DNA of 56,986 bases from a virus: IMG/VR virus record IMGVR_UViG_3300021964_008614, positions 1 through 56,986 of that record; one strand, 5' to 3'. Position numbers and translations under genes: made by a program. Shown piece after piece: positions 7,701-17,900 of the stretch; the first letter of the stretch is position 1; each line of letters starts with the position of its first letter. A model generated the notes under the pieces. That model did no database searches and had not been told where the DNA came from. It worked only from the letters and a program-made list of their open reading frames with translations.

Positions 7701-8633
7701 TTACTGTAAGTTATTTGTGGTTGCGAATGTTGGAGAAGTAAGAGATACTCTTGTGCCTGTAGGCAATCTTTCACCTACAATACTGTCCAAAGTACCAGTT
7801 ACTGATTCATCAACTGGATTAATAGCACCGTCTTGGTTTGCATCGTCAGTATCATCACCAATATCGTCATCTCTAAATTGTATTCTAAACTGAATAACAT
7901 TAGTGCTATTTTCTTTTGCGGCAATATTGTAATCGTTCTCTGCATAAACTCCAGTACCGTCTTTTTGAAACACTGTTTGATAATCTGCGGTTAAATCAAA
8001 ATTACCAATTCCTAAATCTGTTCCTGGTGCAGAACCATCTGATGCACAACCATTTGATTTAAACTTTGCTGTACCCATTGCAGATAACAAATTATTCCAA
8101 TCGTTATTTTTACCGTTTGAAGCCGCTGGATCTAAATCAGCAGTGAATCTAATTTCACCACCAGCATTAAAAAAGTGTCTACGTGCATCTGCATTAGGCC
8201 ATGTTACTGTTATAACATGATCTACCGTACCTGCCCAAGAATCAGTTCTTGTTGAACTTGTTTTAAGTGCTGTGATTGTACTCTGTGAAGTGTCGGCAGT
8301 ATAAATTACATCTTTGTTTGTTTCAACCAGTGTTGCCATATCTTCATACTGTATTACACCTCTATTAGTACCTGTGTCAGTGCCATCTTCTTCAATTACT
8401 TGTCCTGCTGACACTGTTGCCAGTGAATTAGGAATACTACCAACTTGATGTACTCTTGCATTGATAAGATCTGTATACAAGTCTGACATGTGTTGCGAAT
8501 CAATTACAGTTTCAGCCGCTACCTGCGAACTAACAAGTGTTTGTCCATAACCAAATTGACCGCTTCCGTTACCTAAAACATTTGCTACTTTTGCTTGTAA
8601 ATCGTTGTATCTTGCCGCTGTGATAATCGCCAT
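7701..8633 (-). CDS. Virion structural protein, probably fibre-associated
   Basis: 310 residues with a good ribosome binding site (AAAGGAT) before the ATG. It resembles a conserved virion structural protein found beside the tail-fibre genes of marine T4-like phages. The N-terminus is helical (AARYNDLQAKVANVLGNGSG followed by the QVAAETVIDSQHMSDLYTDL stretch). The rest is Thr/Asp-rich and probably beta-structured (ITVTWPNADARRHFFNAGGEIRFTADLDPAA), with the motif RHFFNAGGEIRF that is recurrent in this family. No enzymatic motif is visible. It is the last gene of the fibre block. The family name comes from recalled similarity, not from a search. Confidence 0.6.
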   Translation of the reverse strand: MAIITAARYNDLQAKVANVLGNGSGQFGYGQTLVSSQVAAETVIDSQHMSDLYTDLINARVHQVGSIPNSLATVSAGQVIEEDGTDTGTNRGVIQYEDMATLVETNKDVIYTADTSQSTITALKTSSTRTDSWAGTVDHVITVTWPNADARRHFFNAGGEIRFTADLDPAASNGKNNDWNNLLSAMGTAKFKSNGCASDGSAPGTDLGIGNFDLTADYQTVFQKDGTGVYAENDYNIAAKENSTNVIQFRIQFRDDDIGDDTDDANQDGAINPVDESVTGTLDSIVGERLPTGTRVSLTSPTFATTNNLQ

Positions 8634-8649
8634 TTATTAAATCCTTTTC

Positions 8650-10128
8650 TTATACTTTCAAGAATGTTTCCACTAACTTTTCTTCGTGTCTATCGTTAGA
8701 CTCTAATGCAATACCTACTAATTCGCCTTCATTTGCTTTTTGTGCTGTACCATTAGCGCCTACATAAAGTTTGTCGCCTTTGTTAACTGGTCCTATGACT
8801 CTTACCGGCACACGACCTTTAAGTGCAACTGCTTGTCCTTCAGACTCTGCATTCATTAAGTATGCAGGCTTTGCACTAATAACACCTATTGGCATTCCTG
8901 TCATCGGGCACCAAGTCGCTTCATTATCTTCGTCTGTACCAATTGTCATAATTGTACCTACCGGATATTGATCATCTGTTGTATATTTTTCTGCTAAGTC
9001 AGCATATCTTGCTGTAGTTGCAGTACCATTAAACAAATTAGCATTTATATTACCCGAACTATCTCTTACTGCAACAGTATCGTTAGTTGCTGAAGTACTT
9101 GCAGTTCTATTGTTCGATCCAACAACTAAAGCATTTGCCGCCGTTGCTGTACCGTTGAATAGAGTTGCATAAACTTCTTTGAATTTATTTGCACTTGTAC
9201 CGATATCAAATGTATTGTTAGCACCAGGAACGATACCTTCTGCTTTAATTTGCACAGGTTCTGTTGATTGTGCTTGTGCATTATCAACTTTGAATCTAAT
9301 TACAGTTCCTACTTCATTTGAAATAACTGCTTGAGTTCCGTTTTCAATTGATACACGTAAATCATTTGAATCACCTACGGTAAATCCTGCATCACTAAAT
9401 CTAACAATTTCTGAAAATGTTGATTCTTGTCCTGGAATACTTACTACATATTCACTTGCTGATCTGCCGCCTAATTTTTCTGAGTTAGTTGCAGTACCCC
9501 AAAACCTATGAGCAGTTGATGTTACACCTTGCTGTGCATTAGTTGTATTTTTTAGGGTCATACCTTGGTGAATGACATCAAACCCAGTTATGGCATTGTC
9601 GGGGTCGCTTGAGTCAATTGTAAAGTCTGACGCTGAGAGTACTATAACTACTTCATCGTTAATTGTACCTTTGATCACTGTTCTTTGAACATTACTGATA
9701 TCTCTAATTGAATCTGTTACAAATGATGTTACTGTATCACCTTGTGATTGTGGACCAATTAAAACAAATCCTGCTCCGGTGTTTGCATACAGTTGATTGT
9801 TTGCATTATCCCACCAAAAATCACCTTCAGTTAACCCTGACGGTTGACTTGCACTTACTTCTGCTCCACCAGTTGTTCTAAATTTTGTACCGTCATAAAA
9901 TTTTAGTTTGCTTGTGCCCGAATCAAACCAAATTTGACCTCTAATTGCTCTGGATGGTGCGTTAGCACTTGAAAAGTTTTCAAGTATATGAACGAAATTT
10001 TCGTTCTGGATTTCACCGTATCCAGCATAGTTTTTACCAACAAGTTTTACATCAGTAGTTTGATCGACTGTACCGTCTTCTACTACTGCAATCTGTGACC
10101 CATCAGTTCTATTAATAATATATGCCAT
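8650..10128 (-). CDS. Tail fibre-like structural protein (paralogue A)
   Basis: 492 residues. Residues 1-125 hold a module shared with the next two genes: NYAGYGEIQNENFVHILENF, GQIWFDSGTSKLKFYDGT, then GDFWWDNANNQLY and VLIGPQ. The middle is low-complexity beta sequence typical of trimeric fibres. The C-terminal part carries TARYADLAEKYTTDDQYPVGT and then GRVPVRVIGPVNKGDKLYV, a module seen at the ends of marine phage fibres and related to intramolecular processing or capping domains; no autocleavage site can be proven here. It is likely a baseplate-attached adhesin. The late promoter at 10152 and AAGGGG upstream of the ATG support late expression. Confidence 0.7.
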   Translation of the reverse strand: MAYIINRTDGSQIAVVEDGTVDQTTDVKLVGKNYAGYGEIQNENFVHILENFSSANAPSRAIRGQIWFDSGTSKLKFYDGTKFRTTGGAEVSASQPSGLTEGDFWWDNANNQLYANTGAGFVLIGPQSQGDTVTSFVTDSIRDISNVQRTVIKGTINDEVVIVLSASDFTIDSSDPDNAITGFDVIHQGMTLKNTTNAQQGVTSTAHRFWGTATNSEKLGGRSASEYVVSIPGQESTFSEIVRFSDAGFTVGDSNDLRVSIENGTQAVISNEVGTVIRFKVDNAQAQSTEPVQIKAEGIVPGANNTFDIGTSANKFKEVYATLFNGTATAANALVVGSNNRTASTSATNDTVAVRDSSGNINANLFNGTATTARYADLAEKYTTDDQYPVGTIMTIGTDEDNEATWCPMTGMPIGVISAKPAYLMNAESEGQAVALKGRVPVRVIGPVNKGDKLYVGANGTAQKANEGELVGIALESNDRHEEKLVETFLKV

Positions 10129-10151
10129 AGTTAATAACCCCTTTATTGTAT

Positions 10152-10160
10152 GTATTTATC
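10152..10160 (-). promoter_or_regulatory. T4-type late promoter (GATAAATAC)
   Basis: Minus-strand GATAAATAC matches seven of eight positions of TATAAATA. The predicted transcript start leaves a 19-base leader with AAGGGG before the ATG at 10128. It lies in the 33-base gap between two fibre genes. Confidence 0.6.
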
Positions 10161-10161
10161 G

Positions 10162-12258
10162 TTATACGGCAGAACTCGCTCCGCTTGTATAAGTCCAAGA
10201 CCCTCCTGTTACAGTACAAGTAAGGACATATCTGTTTACTGTTAGTGTTACAGAACCGTTAACATCTGTAAATTCAACATCTTTTAATACATCTTCGTTT
10301 TCTTGTCCAGTTTCTGTTACTCTATTTGTGCTACCACTCGAAGCATCGTATGCAAAAGCACCGTCTGTGCTTGTATCAGCAGATACTTCGATTTGTGTTG
10401 AACTAACAATTCGTTCAATATTCCATGTTCCATTTAAATTAGCCCATGCAGTTCCTGTGTTGTATGTTGCTCCTGAAATAATAACATTACGTCCAGCATC
10501 ATACCCATGCACTGCATCTAATGTTAAAATTGTAGTTGCACCAGTTGTTACGCTGGTTATAGATCTTGTTGCAACTGTTACAGTTTTATCAACAGATACT
10601 GTGCTTTCTTCAAGAGCCGCGTTTAAATCTGCCGCGGCGAATGTTGCACTTGCACCAGTTTGTTCTGTGCCATGAATTTTAGCAATAGATCCGTTCTTTT
10701 TTGTGGATGCCGGGACAATTTCCTCAAGTAAAGTTTGAATATTTGCGGCAAACGTTGCACCACCATTCTGAACTGGATCATATCCCAGCCCTGTGATGTT
10801 AAGTGCTAATACAATACCTTCTCCATCAATAGCATCGTCGACATATTGTTTACTTGCGGCATCTGTTGAATTTACTGGAGTACCTAATCCTGTGATTCTA
10901 TTTGAGTTTTGTACTTCAATTACACCCGATGTACTTTCAATTTGTAAATTACCTACAGTCGAAGAAATTTTCTGTGCATCAATATTCACATTGTCAACAT
11001 TAAGTCCTGTTAAAGTTCCTATAGTTTGTAAATCAGGAGCACTTGTGATATAACTGAGTGCTGTTCCACTTAAGACTGTATTTCCATTTAGTTTATAACC
11101 TTGTGTACTATCATAATAGACATTTGCTGTCCATGCATTAGATGTAGATAGCCAATTGAATGTTTTGTCACCATCACTTGAAACCAGTGTTAATCCGCCA
11201 CCGTTTATTTCTGCATCTGGTTGTGCAGGATCTGCAAATCCAAGTTGCATATTTTTATCAGAAATTCTTACTTCTTCAACATCTGTTTGAAAGGTAGTTC
11301 CAGCAATAGTCATATTGCCTTGAACTCTCATGTCACCGCCAACATCTAAAGCAAATTGCGGATCACTTTCAAAAATACCAAGGTGCGAATCTAAAGTGTT
11401 AATTTTGATTGCCGCTACTGCGCCAGTTGATTTTCGTACTTTAAATTCTAAATTTCTATCACGCACTTGATTTTCAAAAATTGTATGATTTGCAACAATT
11501 TTTAAAACAATATTATCTTCTGGTCCTACTGTGATACCGCCATTGTTAATAGTAGTAATAGTTCCGTTGGTTACACCATTAGCATCTGTTGGTAAAAACT
11601 GTGAAGCATTTTTCTTAACGCCTTGAGCATTAATAATAGTATCAGCAGACGTTGCAGTGCCGTGGAATTTAAAGTCATCGTCAAGGACTGTGATACCTTT
11701 TTGTACTGTACCTGTAATTCCATTGATCGGATTACTTTCATCTGGAGTAAATGCAATTCTTGAAATTACTGCTTCGGTTTGTCCGCCTACATTTAAGTTA
11801 ACAAGTGTTCTATTTGTTTGAGTTGTATCAAGCACTGTTTCTGTTGAAAATCCTGATAGTCCTTCTGAACTTGCATACTGCGGACCAACCAGTACTAAGT
11901 CAGTACCATCATAAAAATATAGTTTGTTATTTTGATTGTCAATCCATAAATCACCTGCAACAAGTTGAGGTTGTGTAGGACTAACAATAGGACCACCCGC
12001 ACTTTTAAAAGTACTACCGTTCCAAATTTTTAATCTTGCTTCACTGCTATCGTACCATAGTTGTCCTGTTAACGGATTTGCTGGTGCTTGAGTATTTGAA
12101 AAATTTTCTAACATCTTAACGAAGTTTTCGTTAATGCTTTCACCAAATCCAGAATAATTTCTACCAATCAGCGATATGTCAGTTGTTTGTGTATTAAGTT
12201 GTCCGTCAACTAATTCTACTAACAAGTCTCCGTTAGTTTTGTTAATCTGATATGCCAT
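10162..12258 (-). CDS. Tail fibre-like structural protein (paralogue B)
   Basis: 698 residues. The N-terminal 130 residues repeat the module of paralogues A and C (NYSGFGESINENFVKMLENF, GQLWYDSSEARLKIWNG, GDLWIDNQNNKLYFYDGT, VLVGPQ). At about 310-385 there is a segment common in marine T4-like fibres: MRVQGNMTIAGTTFQTDVE, ISDKNMQLGFADPA, then a Gly-Gly-Gly strand and FNWLSTSNAWTA. The end is Thr/Ser-rich beta sequence. The ATG follows GGGGG and overlaps the stop of the next gene by one base. It probably forms part of the host-recognition apparatus. Which of the three paralogues touches the receptor is not visible. Confidence 0.7.
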   Translation of the reverse strand: MAYQINKTNGDLLVELVDGQLNTQTTDISLIGRNYSGFGESINENFVKMLENFSNTQAPANPLTGQLWYDSSEARLKIWNGSTFKSAGGPIVSPTQPQLVAGDLWIDNQNNKLYFYDGTDLVLVGPQYASSEGLSGFSTETVLDTTQTNRTLVNLNVGGQTEAVISRIAFTPDESNPINGITGTVQKGITVLDDDFKFHGTATSADTIINAQGVKKNASQFLPTDANGVTNGTITTINNGGITVGPEDNIVLKIVANHTIFENQVRDRNLEFKVRKSTGAVAAIKINTLDSHLGIFESDPQFALDVGGDMRVQGNMTIAGTTFQTDVEEVRISDKNMQLGFADPAQPDAEINGGGLTLVSSDGDKTFNWLSTSNAWTANVYYDSTQGYKLNGNTVLSGTALSYITSAPDLQTIGTLTGLNVDNVNIDAQKISSTVGNLQIESTSGVIEVQNSNRITGLGTPVNSTDAASKQYVDDAIDGEGIVLALNITGLGYDPVQNGGATFAANIQTLLEEIVPASTKKNGSIAKIHGTEQTGASATFAAADLNAALEESTVSVDKTVTVATRSITSVTTGATTILTLDAVHGYDAGRNVIISGATYNTGTAWANLNGTWNIERIVSSTQIEVSADTSTDGAFAYDASSGSTNRVTETGQENEDVLKDVEFTDVNGSVTLTVNRYVLTCTVTGGSWTYTSGASSAV

Positions 12259-14339
12259 TAGTTTGCCCCCGTGTAGATTATGTAATTAACAGCCAAGTAT
12301 GGGTTCATAACATCAAAGTTTTGACCAACCGGTGTGTTGTTTACAACACCTCCTGAGAATGGAAATTTTTGACCTGCATTACTTCCTGTTGGTGCATCTG
12401 CTACAGTAGCATCTGAATCAACTGGTGTGCCTTGAACGTCTCTTGTTGCATAATATTGTGTACCACTTGGTCCACGTAAATCGTGTTCGTGTTCTGGTAA
12501 GTTTTCAACTTCAATTAATTTTTTATCAACACCTGCTGTACCGCCAAGGGTATCAGCGTTTTCATTTGTAACTCTGTTTGCTGATCCTTGTGTAGTACCC
12601 ATATTATCCATACCTAATGGAAATCTTCCACGTAAATCTGGTAATGCAAATTTACCAATTGTTGGATTTGCTTTATATCTTGTACCAATAATAAGATGTA
12701 GATCTGTATAATCAACAATGAATACCTCTCTACCATCGCAAGGTAACCAGCCTGCTAACTTTAATTCTTGTTCTCTTGCTGTTGTCATTTCGCCTGCATA
12801 TGGTGTAATAATACCAATTGGATTAACCGGTAATGATGCAAATAAATTACTTCTTGAAATTTTCTTAACACCTGTACCGCTTCCATTTTCGTCATTGACT
12901 CTATTGATTAAGATTTCGTCATCAAACCTTGACGTTGGTACTGCTTGTTTATTTGTAATAAATGTACTGTTAACTGTTATATCAAAGTTTTTAACAAGAG
13001 TAGTTTCTCCTGGAGCAGTATATTGTCCGTCATAAATTACATCTGGTGCTGTTACATCTCCAGTTACTCTAAATGTAGTTCTACTTGCAAGTTTGTCTGA
13101 ACTTCCCGAACGTCCTGTAACAGTTCCAGTAACGTTACCTACTAAGTTTGCTCTTACTGTATTTGCATTAATTTCAGCAAATTTTAATACTGTACTACCA
13201 ATGTTAACTGAATTTGTTGTATCTGGTAAAATTGTTCCACCAAACGTACTATCACCGCCTACCTCTAATTGGTTTCCGATTCTTGCACTTTTAGCAACAC
13301 CAAGTCCGCCTTTTGTTATGATAGAACCTGTACCAGTATTAACTGCTTCTGCGATTCCATTAATAACAATATTGTTAGAAACAATAGCATTACCGGTTAC
13401 ATCTAAGGCTTCTTGAGGTGATAAGTTGTTGATACCAACTTTTTGTGTTGAATCAATTCTTAGTACCGGTTGTAAGTTTCCTGCATTGTTTATACGCAGG
13501 TCAATATTTGCACCTGACGTGTTATTTGAAATAATGGCATTTTGTCCTTCAATACCAATTTGTAAAGTAGCATCACTACCAATTGATACACCTGAGTTGT
13601 TTCTAACTGTTAATGCTTGACTTGAAACTGAAGGTTTGTCGCCTCTTAAGAAGTTTGATGCAGGAACAGGTTCTGTTTCGCCTGGAATGATTAATGCTTC
13701 TGCTTTTTCTGCAACACCAAAATATTTTGAAATACCTGAGCCTGTAATATCTGCACTACTCATATTGAAACCAGGTTTAATTGTTGTAAATCCTGTAATA
13801 GTTGATTTAGGTGTAAATGCACTTGTAGCATAAATTGCTAATACTTTGCCGCCAATCTCAACTTGTAGTGCTGTGTAATTTACGTTGTTAGTTCCAGTAA
13901 GTGTTGTTGGTCTAACACCTGCCGCCAGTCCATCGCTAAATTCCGGACCTACAAGAATCCAACCCGAACCAGTAAACAAATATAGTTGCTGATTGTCTGT
14001 ATCGGTCCATAGGTCACCTGCTACTGAATTAGCAACATCTGGTGCTGATTCGCCTCGTTTTAATCCGCCGGCTTCAATCCAGTTAGTGCCATCATAAAGT
14101 TTAAGTAAATTAACACCAATAGAGGTATCATACCACAATTGGCCTTCAATAGGTCTTGCTGGTGCTGAATTATTTGCAAAATTTTCTAATAATTGTAAAA
14201 GGTTCTGACCAATTAGTGTACCGTAATCCGTTGTGAATCTTCCCGGAATTCTTAACGAAGTAGTAGTATCAACTGTATTATCTTCAATGACAATACTACC
14301 TTTGTTAGTTATGTCTGTGTAATTAATAGTATATGCCAT
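12258..14339 (-). CDS. Tail fibre-like protein with C-terminal phage tail-collar domain (paralogue C)
   Basis: 693 residues. The first 130 residues repeat the shared fibre module (LLQLLENFANNSAPARPIEGQ, LWYDTS, LKLYDGTNW, GDLWTDTDNQQLYLFTG, ILVGPEF). Residues about 504-630 form a tail-collar domain as in T4 gp12-like short fibres: PIGIITPYAGEM, LAGWLPCDGREV, IGTRYK, KFALPDLRGRFPLGMD and a late HxH (EHEHD), which in gp12-type fibres can hold a metal. The combination of an N-terminal attachment module and a terminal collar domain suggests a short tail fibre or an adhesin tip. GAGGGG precedes the ATG. The distal residues (TPVGQNFDVMNPYLAVNYIIY) are the usual closing strand of collar domains. Confidence 0.75.
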   Translation of the reverse strand: MAYTINYTDITNKGSIVIEDNTVDTTTSLRIPGRFTTDYGTLIGQNLLQLLENFANNSAPARPIEGQLWYDTSIGVNLLKLYDGTNWIEAGGLKRGESAPDVANSVAGDLWTDTDNQQLYLFTGSGWILVGPEFSDGLAAGVRPTTLTGTNNVNYTALQVEIGGKVLAIYATSAFTPKSTITGFTTIKPGFNMSSADITGSGISKYFGVAEKAEALIIPGETEPVPASNFLRGDKPSVSSQALTVRNNSGVSIGSDATLQIGIEGQNAIISNNTSGANIDLRINNAGNLQPVLRIDSTQKVGINNLSPQEALDVTGNAIVSNNIVINGIAEAVNTGTGSIITKGGLGVAKSARIGNQLEVGGDSTFGGTILPDTTNSVNIGSTVLKFAEINANTVRANLVGNVTGTVTGRSGSSDKLASRTTFRVTGDVTAPDVIYDGQYTAPGETTLVKNFDITVNSTFITNKQAVPTSRFDDEILINRVNDENGSGTGVKKISRSNLFASLPVNPIGIITPYAGEMTTAREQELKLAGWLPCDGREVFIVDYTDLHLIIGTRYKANPTIGKFALPDLRGRFPLGMDNMGTTQGSANRVTNENADTLGGTAGVDKKLIEVENLPEHEHDLRGPSGTQYYATRDVQGTPVDSDATVADAPTGSNAGQKFPFSGGVVNNTPVGQNFDVMNPYLAVNYIIYTGAN

Positions 14340-14343
14340 TTAA

Positions 14344-14958
14344 TTACCCCTCGTTAAAACCGGTTAATGATTGTACTCTAACTGTATAGTCAATTTGAAT
14401 TAATCTGTTTAAACTTTTTTGTACCGGGTGGAAAATTACGTGTGTTAGTAATCTACCTGTTCCAGTTGGACTGTAACTTACAAGACCTAATTCATCAAAC
14501 ACATATTGACTCTCGGTGCTTGTTGCTGTATCATTTGCTTCTTGTCCATTTGGTTCACCGTAATCAAGTAAACATTGCACAATAATATCTGTGTAATTTG
14601 TACCAGTAACATGTCTTGTTTCAATTTTGTTTCTGTTAGGGTCAACATTGTTGACTGACTGATCGTCTACAATTTTCTTATATGTTTCGTTGTATAAACT
14701 TGCATTTGTACCTGTTGAATTTGGAGTTAGGTATGTAATAATGCCTGTAGGATCAACGCTTGTACCACCGTTTCCAAATGCCATTTCGTATACAAATCCT
14801 TGCCCTGCATTAGCAAGGGATTCAGCAAGTGCTATACTCATATTCTCATAATGAATTGCATTGCGTTTATCAATGATTACTTCTTTAGTTTCAGGGTCAG
14901 ATATCTTAATGTGTCCCTGTACTAATACTCCGTTTTTGTCTAATAAGTTGTCTGTCAT
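14344..14958 (-). CDS. Virion structural protein near baseplate/fibre genes
   Basis: 204 residues. It resembles a conserved marine T4-like structural protein encoded between the giant fibre-like protein and the fibre paralogues. The opening DKNGVLVQGHIKISDPETKEVIIDKRNAIHYENMS (shown in parts: GHIKISDPETKEVI, KRNAIHYENM) and MAFGNGGTSVDPTG are reminiscent of fibre-connector proteins. The C-terminal RLLTHVIFHPVQKSLNR and IDYTVRVQ strands look beta. The role, probably linking a fibre to the baseplate, is inferred from position. Late promoter at 14975 with AGGAT before the ATG. Confidence 0.55.
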   Translation of the reverse strand: MTDNLLDKNGVLVQGHIKISDPETKEVIIDKRNAIHYENMSIALAESLANAGQGFVYEMAFGNGGTSVDPTGIITYLTPNSTGTNASLYNETYKKIVDDQSVNNVDPNRNKIETRHVTGTNYTDIIVQCLLDYGEPNGQEANDTATSTESQYVFDELGLVSYSPTGTGRLLTHVIFHPVQKSLNRLIQIDYTVRVQSLTGFNEG

Positions 14959-14974
14959 TTTGTTATCCTACATT

Positions 14975-14983
14975 GTATTTATT
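14975..14983 (-). promoter_or_regulatory. T4-type late promoter (AATAAATAC)
   Basis: Minus-strand AATAAATAC overlaps the last codons and stop of the giant gene. The predicted start leaves a 12-base leader containing AGGAT ahead of the ATG at 14958. This gives the fibre block its own late start after the long giant-gene transcript. Confidence 0.6.
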
Positions 14984-17900
14984 TAGGTAAGTCAACCTCT
15001 TCCGCTCTTAAGAACTGTGCGATTGCATTTTCCGTCTTACCTAAGGTTTTTCCTGGTTCATTCCAAATTTTACCAATTTTTCTAACGATAGTAATGCGTA
15101 CACCGTCTGCTGGAGCAGTAGTAATAGTTAGTATATTTGGCGAACTAATACTAAACTCTGCTGGTGCTGTTACATCACCTTCTGGGGAATCTTGATCTAC
15201 TGTTGGGTCAAACGTTAAAATTGCTGTTTTTCTTAATCGTCTGCCGCCTACAAATACCTCAAATTCATTAACACTATCTGGTTCCCAGTCCAGATTAAAC
15301 GTTTTTGTACATCCATCACCGTTATAAGTGTTTACTAAAGTTTGATCTTGGTACGGAACTGTTTGTTGGAATCCTTGATCAAATAACTGATCTCCAACAT
15401 TATGTATCTCTTTAACTCCAGTACCCATTGTACCTCTACGAAGTTGTTGTAAACTATTACCATCTTTTACAAAATACTCAATACGCTCACCATTAATAAA
15501 CAATACACCCGGTGTATTACTTTCTTTTTCAGGTACAAACATCTTAGATGCATCATCTACAATTATTTCTTTGTCAAAAATCTTGAGATCTTTTGCTAAT
15601 CTGTAACTATTACTATCACCCAAGCGTTTGTATACAGTTCTATTAAGCATATCTTTAAATTGTCTGTAACCAAATTTAGAAACTGTTGGTCCGTCTTCTG
15701 CAAACTGGATTAACTCAATTACGTCGTTTGCATCTAATGGTTGTGCCATTCTAACAAAAAGTTTGTCATTGGTTACTTTATAATCAACACTTGGGGTTTG
15801 TAATTTTCCATTAAGAATAACCCAAACATATTCGGCATCGATTGTTGGACGTTGCAATCTAATTAATCCTGCAAGTAGATGATTGTACTCAATATCACCA
15901 GCACTTTCAAATTGTACTGTTGTTCTGGTAACTATGTCATAGTTTTTACGATCAATTTGTTGAATATCGTGATTACTAAAATGTGTTACGCTAATCAACG
16001 TATTTTCTGTAGGTACTGTATCTAATGTTAATGTGTTTCCACTAACCGTGTACTCCCCGTCTGTGGTTACAAATATTTCAAGTTTATCACCTTGCTGGGC
16101 AACGTTCTCAAAAATTTCTACGCTTGAATTTGCTGGACGGAAAATAAAGTCTGAAGTATATGTTAATTGTCTACCGTTGAGTAATACGATAATATCATCA
16201 GCACCTAATGTACCGCCAGGCTGTTGCCAGTTACGTAGTTGATATTCTATTCTATTATCAATAGTAAATTTTTCATTGTAACCTGCATTAAGAATGTTGT
16301 CACCAACTTTTACAATCAAGTTATGACTTGCAGGTAAACTACTAAACGGAGTAATGCTTAATTCATAACTTGCACTGCTTCCATCTGCAACTAAGTTGTC
16401 TGTTTTAATTTCACTAAATGTCTGTGCTTCACTTGCATAAATTGCGTAGTTAATGACAGCATTGTCTGTTGGTGGTGCACCAAAACTAATAACTGTTTTA
16501 TTTGCAGTATCATAAGAACTATCTGTAGTTTCTAATATGTAGTTTACTTTTTCACCATTTACTGTTACAATGCTTGATAAATTTTCTTTCCAATCAACTT
16601 GTGTAACAAATTGTAGTGTTGATCCGTCGCCATCAAATGTATCCATATCAAGGATACCTTCACCGTTGCCACTCATTGTAACAATGTTTATACGTGAATT
16701 ATTTGCAGGTGCTGTTGTAAATGTTAGTTCTTTGTTTTTATAATTAACAGTATAATCAGAAACAATAACATTGTTAACCTTAACAAAAATTGCATCGTTA
16801 GTTTGAGGTAATCCAGTAAACTTGTAAGTTGTTGCTGTTCCGTTTGCAACATAGGAAACACTTTCAATAATACTTCCGCCTTCTCCTACTCTATCGTACA
16901 CTTTAATATCTAATGTATCTAAAACTTGTCCTGGAACTAATTCTTCTGGTCCTTTTGAAGTTGTAGGTGTTACGAATCCGTCACCGTCGATATTAATATC
17001 TTCTGGATTCAATCCTGTTGCTGTTGAATAAGCAAGATCGCCACCGGTTACAATAGTATCGTATGCTCTTGGATCAGGAATAAATGATCCGTCTGATGTA
17101 TTTTTACGAATTACAATTACATCTCCACTTTGTGTCGAAACAACTTCTTCGTCAAATTTAATAACTGTTGATTCTACTTCTGTGCCATCGTCGGTTAAAA
17201 TAAATCCTGTTTGTCCTGCACCAATAATACTTGGGATTAATGCGTCTGGATTTGTAGGATTACTTGGGTAGTTTGGATCGTCAATTCTTGTGCCATTCTT
17301 GTAAACGTTGTAAGTAATACCTGTTTCAAGTGGTTGAGCAAAATCATATACTTTTGTACTGTCGTCACCTAATCTAAATACCTCATCTTCATATGTGTTA
17401 TCGTATGTGTCATACGCAGACGTAAACCATTCGTCGGCATCCCAACCAGAACCTCCACCAAAGTTAAAACTCTTGACTTGAACACCACCATAATCAATAC
17501 CATCTAATAACTGACCTAAATCATTAGCAATCATTCCTGTTTGTGGATTATAAAACAAATTAATTCTATCTGCGGCAGTTAGTAGAGATATATCCTTTTT
17601 ATACTCAATTTTGATATTAAGATTGTTAGCAGGCGGAGTATCAAACGTGATTTGTGCTATTTTTCTTTTATGGGTTCTACCTACACTATCTTCTATATTT
17701 TCAATAGTATATCTACTTGGTAGAATTTCTAAATCACCCACTGTAATCTTTATTTTATCTGTTCTAACATCTGCAGGCCACTTTAATTTATATGTAAATT
17801 TGCTTCCCGATCCTACAAAGTTTTCTATTTCATCAAGTGTAGTAATAAAGAATGTACCTGTAACCCTATCAAACTTAACATTCATATGTGTTGTTCTTAG

